Assembly: GCA_016222925.1 (NCBI GenBank)
Contig: JACRQB010000026.1
Location: 1-20,636 of the forward strand
From: Nitrospirota bacterium
Lineage (GTDB): Bacteria > Nitrospirota > Nitrospiria > Nitrospirales > Nitrospiraceae
Length of the DNA stretch: 20,636 nucleotides
Direction: 5' to 3'
The notes under the pieces are model-generated. The model saw only the letters and a list, made by a program, of their open reading frames with translations, searched no databases and was not told the origin of the DNA. A program made the translations under genes and the position numbers. Shown piece by piece: positions 16,895 through 20,636 of the stretch (its first letter is position 1; the number at the start of each line of letters is the position of its first letter).

Positions 16895-17404
16895 TTAGCC
16901 TTGCTGATGAATGAGTACGTTGACACGGCCTGTGCCGATCGCTTGTCCATCGGCTGCATACAGATTCTTGACTGGAGACACAGGAGTCCCGGTCGACAGC
17001 GCTTGATCCACGACACCGCGAATCCCCTCGATGAGCACTACATTCTGTCCGATCTCGTCGCGGACGGTCTTGGCCACCCTCATATAACTTCGGTAAACAT
17101 CTCGTAGGTCGTCCGATGAGGGATCTTGGACATGATCAATCAGTTCCTGGATCGAGGCTGTTCCCGGCTGCAGACCGCAGTGCCCGGCCAGTTCTCGAAC
17201 GAGTTGCTGTCGTTCATTGGCAAGAGATTGCAACGATTCTAGAATCGACAGCCGCCGGCAGTTGATCGAATGGAACTCCGTAATCGCAAGCGTCCGAATG
17301 GCGGCCCGTTCTGTGTGGACCGTCTCAAGCAGCTGATGGCAGGTGGCCTCTTCCTGGCGCAACAAACAGCACAGTTGGGTGATCGCTGGCGGGAACGTGG
17401 GCAT
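16895..17404 (-). CDS. flgN: FlgN-like export chaperone for FlgK/FlgL
   Basis: A 169-residue, mostly helical protein in the usual flgM-flgN-flgK order. The family is poorly conserved, so the call rests on size, heptad-rich helices (QEEATCHQLLETVHTERAAI and LSILESLQSLANERQQLV) and position directly before flgK. FlgN keeps FlgK and FlgL unfolded for type III export. ATG 17404 is chosen for a strong ribosome site (AGAAGGAG, 5 bases away); ATG 17446 would add 14 residues including three Cys. The 131-base gap to flgM is purine-rich on the coding strand and shows no terminator. Confidence 0.85.
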   Translation of the reverse strand: MPTFPPAITQLCCLLRQEEATCHQLLETVHTERAAIRTLAITEFHSINCRRLSILESLQSLANERQQLVRELAGHCGLQPGTASIQELIDHVQDPSSDDLRDVYRSYMRVAKTVRDEIGQNVVLIEGIRGVVDQALSTGTPVSPVKNLYAADGQAIGTGRVNVLIHQQG

Positions 17405-17535
17405 ACAGACTCCTTCTGACCGTACACATGCGCTGCATTCCGCCATCCATCCCCTCTTCCTGCCCTCTTTGCCGAAGAGACAAGGACGAAAGGGACCACG
17501 GCGAGTGAGTATTCAGGAGCCTGGAAAGACGGACC

Positions 17536-17841
17536 TTACAGTATGGCGTCGGTTAGAACCTGCTTGACGATGGCATCGCCGACGGCACGGCCACTGACGT
17601 CATACGTGCCGCTGTCAAGAGCACGCCTAACACGTTCCACCTGTTCAGCCCGTCCAGGATCAGGTTGATTGGCCAACTCCCGAATTCGATGAAGTTCCTT
17701 CGCTTGGGCCGAAATCTGAACCTCATCCTTACCCACCTGGGTGCGAGCAGCCGCTTGCCGACTACTTGTCCCCTCGGTTTCCTGAACCCCAAGCAACAGC
17801 TTAGCAAGCTGATCGACCTTCCCATGACCTGAAATCTGCAT
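17536..17841 (-). CDS. flgM: FlgM anti-sigma-28 factor
   Basis: A 101-residue protein. The C-terminal half matches FlgM: VQISAQAKELHRIRELANQ, then ERVRRALDSGTYDVSGRAVGDAIVKQVL, the helices that wrap around sigma-28. The N-terminal half is polar and likely disordered, as needed for export through the hook. FlgM holds FliA inactive until the hook is finished and FlgM is secreted. A clear ribosome site (AAGGAG) lies 7 bases before ATG 17841. A sigma-28-like promoter upstream would give negative feedback, since FlgM would limit its own synthesis. Confidence 0.95.
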   Translation of the reverse strand: MQISGHGKVDQLAKLLLGVQETEGTSSRQAAARTQVGKDEVQISAQAKELHRIRELANQPDPGRAEQVERVRRALDSGTYDVSGRAVGDAIVKQVLTDAIL

Positions 17842-17919
17842 GTTACCGCTCCTTCTCCCGGCGCTCTTCTCCCACCGATCTGGCTGAGAGAATGATGGAC
17901 TTTACCCCGGTCGAGCTTC

Positions 17920-17947
17920 TTATCGGTTTCTACCCAGAAGAACTTGA
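17920..17947 (-). promoter_or_regulatory. Sigma-28 (FliA)-like promoter for flgM-flgN-flgK-flgL
   Basis: TCAAGTTC (17947-17940), 12 bases, ACCGATAA (17927-17920). The -35 is identical to that of the HD-GYP operon. It sits over the 3' end of flgJ, giving the late genes their own start. A weaker overlapping candidate with the same spacing is TAAAGTCC (17904-17897) and GCCAGATC (17884-17877). Confidence 0.65.
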
Positions 17948-18319
17948 GCGTTCCGGGGGAGATGATGGAAAATATTGTTGCGCATACTCCTGAACCATCT
18001 TTGCAATGCCTATCCCCCCAGACTCGGCCGCCCGTTTCCCAATTTCCTCGTCATAAAATGAGTAAAAATACGCCCCTTGCTTGTTGGTGATGCTTCCCTC
18101 AGGAACCGTTTCTCTCATAACCTTCAGTAAATACGAGACAAAATATGCTTCGAACTGCCGCCCCGCTTGGACCATTTGTTGACGTGCCGCAGCAGGGTCC
18201 TGCGATGTTGAGGCATTCACCTGAGACACAAGATGACCCGCGCGTCCGGTCAATCCCGGATCCACGTATGCTGGTGAAGATAGCCCGGAATGGATTCCGT
18301 ATTGTTCTAGAATGTTCAT
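17930..18319 (-). CDS. flgJ: FlgJ-type rod-binding protein (N-terminal domain only)
   Basis: A 129-residue protein carrying the rod-binding domain: FEAYFVSYLLKVMRETVPEG matches the FEAxFLxxMLKxMRExVP family core, and YFYSFYDEEIGKRAAESGGIGIAKM its second half. FlgJ caps the growing rod in the periplasm. The C-terminal muramidase domain of enteric FlgJ is absent, so wall digestion must come from another enzyme. ATG 18319 is preferred over GTG 18328 because the product starts MNILEQYG; neither has a strong ribosome site, suggesting coupling to flgI, whose stop is 17 bases upstream. The tail is Ser-rich (SSPPERSSSSG). Confidence 0.88.
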   Translation of the reverse strand: MNILEQYGIHSGLSSPAYVDPGLTGRAGHLVSQVNASTSQDPAAARQQMVQAGRQFEAYFVSYLLKVMRETVPEGSITNKQGAYFYSFYDEEIGKRAAESGGIGIAKMVQEYAQQYFPSSPPERSSSSG

Positions 18320-18336
18320 ATGTATCACTCGTCTAT

Positions 18337-19476
18337 CTAAATGATTTCAAGGTTCGCTTGCAGCGCTCCTGCCGACCTCAGGGCCGAGAGTATTGCGACA
18401 AGGTCACGCGGCGTCACTCCTACTGCATTGAGAGCCCGTACGACCTCCCCCAATGTTACCGTCTCATCCACCACCAGGAGCCTCGATTCCTGCTCCTTGA
18501 CCTCCGTCTGCACATCCGGTGTGACGGTCGTCTGTCCTGCGGACGAACCAATGAGCGGCGCCGTCGGCTGCGACACGTTCAATGTGTTCTTGACAGAGAT
18601 CGTGAGATTCCCGTGAGAAATCGCGCATGTAGAAATCCGTACATGTTCTCCCAGCACCACCGTGCCGGTCCGTTCATTAACCACGACTTTGGCTACAGAA
18701 TCGACGATCACATCGAGCCCCTCAATTGATGCGATATATTCGACGACGCGCCCCAGAAACACTTGAGGGATCGTCGCCTTCACAGATCCGGCATTCGTAG
18801 CTGATGCACTGCCTTTCCCAAAGGCACTCTCGATGGCCTCGGCAGTCCTGATGGCAGTCGTAAAATCGGGTTGTCGGAGAAGCACAGAAACGGTTGCCCA
18901 TGAGTCAATGTCGACAGGGAGCTCCTTCTCGATAATGGCGCCACCGGGAACCACACCGGCCGCCTGATGATTCTTCGTCACCGTCGCGCCGCCGGCCCCT
19001 CCCGTCCCGCCGAGAAAACCACCGATTGAGACTGGTCCCTGCGCGACGGCAAATACTTGCTGATTGGCTGCTTTTAACGGCGTGAGCAGGAGCGTCCCGC
19101 CTTGCAGGCTTTTGGCGTTCGCCATCGACGACACCACGGCGTCCAGCGTCATCCCCGGTTTCGAGAATGGAGGAAGTTTGGCAGTCACCATCACCGAGGC
19201 AATATTTCTTGTCAGTAACTGGATGGGATCAATCACCAGATTGACACCCATTTTATTCAACATGGACATCATCGCCTGAATCGTGAACTGTCCGCCGATG
19301 ACTCGGTCACCGGTACTGTCCAGACCAACCACCAAACCATAACCAAGCAACTGGTTTTCGCGGACTCCTTCAATCACGCCAATATCCTTGATCCTCACCG
19401 CATCGGCGCCGGAGGGGGTCAATAAACCACCGGTCAGGACCAGCACACCGACTAGAGAGATACACCGTATGAACAT
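18337..19476 (-). CDS. flgI: FlgI flagellar P-ring protein
   Basis: A 379-residue periplasmic protein that forms the P-ring around the rod in peptidoglycan. The start ATG 19476 gives a clean signal peptide (MFIRCISLVGVLVLTGGLL, cleavage probably after GADA at ~26), followed by the family opening VRIKDIGVIEGVRENQLLGY and GLVVGLDSTGDR. The C-terminal ALNAVGVTPRDLVAILSAL is also typical. An upstream GTG-type extension to 19557 is rejected because it would bury the signal peptide. The ribosome site (AGGTG) overlaps the stop of the 91-residue ORF, so the two are probably translated together. Confidence 0.96.
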   Translation of the reverse strand: MFIRCISLVGVLVLTGGLLTPSGADAVRIKDIGVIEGVRENQLLGYGLVVGLDSTGDRVIGGQFTIQAMMSMLNKMGVNLVIDPIQLLTRNIASVMVTAKLPPFSKPGMTLDAVVSSMANAKSLQGGTLLLTPLKAANQQVFAVAQGPVSIGGFLGGTGGAGGATVTKNHQAAGVVPGGAIIEKELPVDIDSWATVSVLLRQPDFTTAIRTAEAIESAFGKGSASATNAGSVKATIPQVFLGRVVEYIASIEGLDVIVDSVAKVVVNERTGTVVLGEHVRISTCAISHGNLTISVKNTLNVSQPTAPLIGSSAGQTTVTPDVQTEVKEQESRLLVVDETVTLGEVVRALNAVGVTPRDLVAILSALRSAGALQANLEII

Positions 19477-19487
19477 GTGTGAAGCAC

Positions 19488-19763
19488 CTATCCTCTCCAC
19501 GAACGTTTGGGAGCAGAGACCTGTAACCGAGGACCAAGTATGATGCGCGACAGCCATCCTTGCTCAGAAGCCAATTCTTTCCCCGAGGCGTGATCAGCAT
19601 CATCAAACGCATGGAATCGCGTTCTGCTCCCAAACGTGGGAGGATCAAAATCAGCCCGTCGGACAACCCCACTCTGCACCATCATTTGGAGCGTACGGAA
19701 ATTCAAAGGACGCCGCTTGAGCATGCTTCTCGGAGTCGGTTTGCGTCTCGGCGGAACCGTCAT
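19488..19763 (-). CDS. Unrecognised 91-residue basic protein between flgH and flgI
   Basis: The ORF starts at ATG 19763, 14 bases after the flgH stop, with purine-rich AGGAG and AGAGGGG sequence before it, and ends 11 bases before flgI. The product is basic, especially residues 6-20 (RRKPTPRSMLKRRP), with no signal peptide, Cys or membrane segment, and I recognise no family. Tight packing supports a real gene. Against this, 15-bp inverted repeat arms lie inside the coding region and a nested hairpin sits in one arm, so the interval might act chiefly as structured RNA. A small cytosolic factor for ring or rod assembly is only a guess. Confidence 0.6.
   Translation of the reverse strand: MTVPPRRKPTPRSMLKRRPLNFRTLQMMVQSGVVRRADFDPPTFGSRTRFHAFDDADHASGKELASEQGWLSRIILGPRLQVSAPKRSWRG
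19503..19637. repeat. 15-bp perfect inverted repeat with 105-base spacer
   Basis: ACGTTTGGGAGCAGA (19503-19517) and its exact reverse complement TCTGCTCCCAAACGT (19623-19637) flank a 105-base segment inside the unknown ORF. The right arm also contains a short hairpin, CTCCCA-aacg-TGGGAG (19627-19642). Confidence 0.9.
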
Positions 19764-19777
19764 AGCCCCTCTTCTCC

Positions 19778-20479
19778 TCAGAACGGATAGGCCCAATTAA
19801 GAATACGGATGAACCACCCGGGTCGCTGCACATCGTCCAGCACACCCAGGCCTGAGTATTCGATTTTAGCGTCCGCAATGGCACTTGAGGCCACTGTATT
19901 CTTGGTATCCACATCTACACGCCGGACAATCCCACCGATCGTCATCAGCTGTTTTTCACTGTTGACGCTGACCTCACGCCGCCCCTCAATCCGAAGATCC
20001 CCGTTGGGAAGCACCTCTGTCACGATCGCAGAGATGGTCCCTGTCAATGTGCCTTCACGATTGGTGGAACCTTTCCCATCGAACTTGTTATTGGCGCTCG
20101 CATTGATTCCGAATCCACGCTTCGTTTCATCGCTGAAGCGGATCCCCGGAAGCCCGATATATCCCATACCGCTGCCGACCATGCTGTTCTTAATCGTCGA
20201 ATCCCGTTGAACTGCCGTATCGGCTGACTTTGATCCTTTATGAACTTCGGAGATTTTCACGGTCAGAATATCCCCGATCCGCATGGCACGCATGTCCTCA
20301 TAGAGATAGGCTCGTCCGTTTTCTTCCTGCCAGAGCGAGCCAAGCGTCTTTGGAGGAGGGAGCAGCGGCACAGTCACCTTGCTCGACGGGCTCGGCGGGC
20401 TTGAACATCCTTGCAGTGCGATGGTGATGATCAGGCTACGTACTGCCATATGAAAAGATAGATTACAGTGAAAGTGCAT
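19778..20479 (-). CDS. flgH: FlgH flagellar L-ring lipoprotein
   Basis: A 233-residue outer-membrane ring protein. A hydrophobic segment (SLIITIAL) leads to a lipobox-like LQGC with Cys 25, then SSPPSPSS. Family blocks include KTLGSLW, MRIGDILTVKISE, GTLTGTISAIVTEVLPNGDLRIEG and a C-terminus ending LNWAYPF. Three starts are possible: GTG 20494, ATG 20479 and ATG 20449. I chose 20479 for an AGAG six bases upstream; 20449 would give a more compact lipoprotein signal but no ribosome site. Gln at lipobox position -2 is unusual. It follows flgA by 22 bases. Confidence 0.93.
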   Translation of the reverse strand: MHFHCNLSFHMAVRSLIITIALQGCSSPPSPSSKVTVPLLPPPKTLGSLWQEENGRAYLYEDMRAMRIGDILTVKISEVHKGSKSADTAVQRDSTIKNSMVGSGMGYIGLPGIRFSDETKRGFGINASANNKFDGKGSTNREGTLTGTISAIVTEVLPNGDLRIEGRREVSVNSEKQLMTIGGIVRRVDVDTKNTVASSAIADAKIEYSGLGVLDDVQRPGWFIRILNWAYPF

Positions 20480-20501
20480 GTTGTTCTCTGGCACTATTCA
20501 G

Positions 20502-20636
20502 CTAGAACTCCACCTCAACAAGACTTGGAGCCACCACTTTGGCTCTTAGTTCCCGACCTGAATCCAGATTGGTGACCATGACAGTCTGTCCGACTTGTCC
20601 GTTCGCTTTCGTCACGCCATTGGCCCGAATCGACAG
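20502..20636 (-). CDS. flgA: FlgA P-ring assembly chaperone, C-terminal fragment
   Basis: The last 44 codons of a gene that begins beyond the right edge. VTKANGQVGQTVMVTNLDSG followed by RELRAKVVAPSLVEVEF is the conserved end of the SAF-like domain of FlgA, the periplasmic chaperone for FlgI. The order flgA-flgH-flgI is common in diderm flagellar operons. Confidence 0.85.
   Translation of the reverse strand: MSIRANGVTKANGQVGQTVMVTNLDSGRELRAKVVAPSLVEVEF

Noticed and set aside
17877..17904. TAAAGTCC-N12-GCCAGATC upstream of flgM as the main promoter
   Set aside because: The -35 and spacing fit, but the -10 is poor and a far better site lies 40 bases upstream; it is mentioned there only as a second candidate.
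19477..19557. 27-residue N-terminal extension of FlgI
   Set aside because: It would place polar residues before the signal peptide and overlap the small upstream ORF; ATG 19476 has its own ribosome site.

Overview
The window is about 20.6 kb of flagellar and motility-linked DNA from a diderm bacterium. L-ring and P-ring genes (flgH, flgI) show that an outer membrane is present. A Nitrospira-like (Nitrospirota) source is my best guess from gene style and moderately high GC, but no marker gene settles it.

Layout. (1) 1-4868, minus strand: one uninterrupted reading frame of at least 1622 codons, running off the left edge, that fuses three nucleotide-sugar glycosyltransferase domains, a class I SAM methyltransferase and a fourth glycosyltransferase. 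(2) 4868-6611, minus: a B12-binding/radical SAM gene whose radical SAM part is open but whose N-terminal B12 domain is broken by a frameshift with apparent loss of sequence; its stop overlaps the start of the giant gene (TGATG). (3) 6612-6964: leader region with a possible small ORF, promoter-like motifs and hairpins. (4) 6965-7687, minus: YcgR-like PilZ protein. (5) 7933-11960, plus: a two-gene operon of a divergent HD-GYP protein and a soluble hybrid histidine kinase with two receiver domains and an HPt domain. (6) 12210-20636, minus: fliW, csrA, flgL, flgK, flgN, flgM, flgJ (rod-binding domain only), flgI, an unrecognised 91-residue ORF, flgH and the 3' end of flgA.

How it fits together. 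Four promoter-like sites share one architecture, a TCAAGTTC/TAAAGGTT-type -35, exactly 12 bases, then an RCCGATAA-type -10. This is close to the sigma-28 (FliA) consensus. They precede flgM-flgN-flgK-flgL, csrA-fliW, the PilZ gene and the HD-GYP/kinase operon. This suggests that late flagellar genes, the CsrA/FliW flagellin-control pair and a c-di-GMP turnover and response module are all read by the sigma factor that FlgM inhibits. The giant glycosyltransferase with its radical SAM partner is plausibly a flagellin or surface-glycan modification locus, by position only.

The most unusual items are the giant fused glycosyltransferase/methyltransferase, the damaged radical SAM gene next to it, the shared shuffled modules inside FlgK and FlgL, a 15-bp perfect inverted repeat inside the unknown ORF between flgH and flgI, and a (CG)8 tract near the start of flgL. 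I saw no rRNA, tRNA, CRISPR or insertion sequence.
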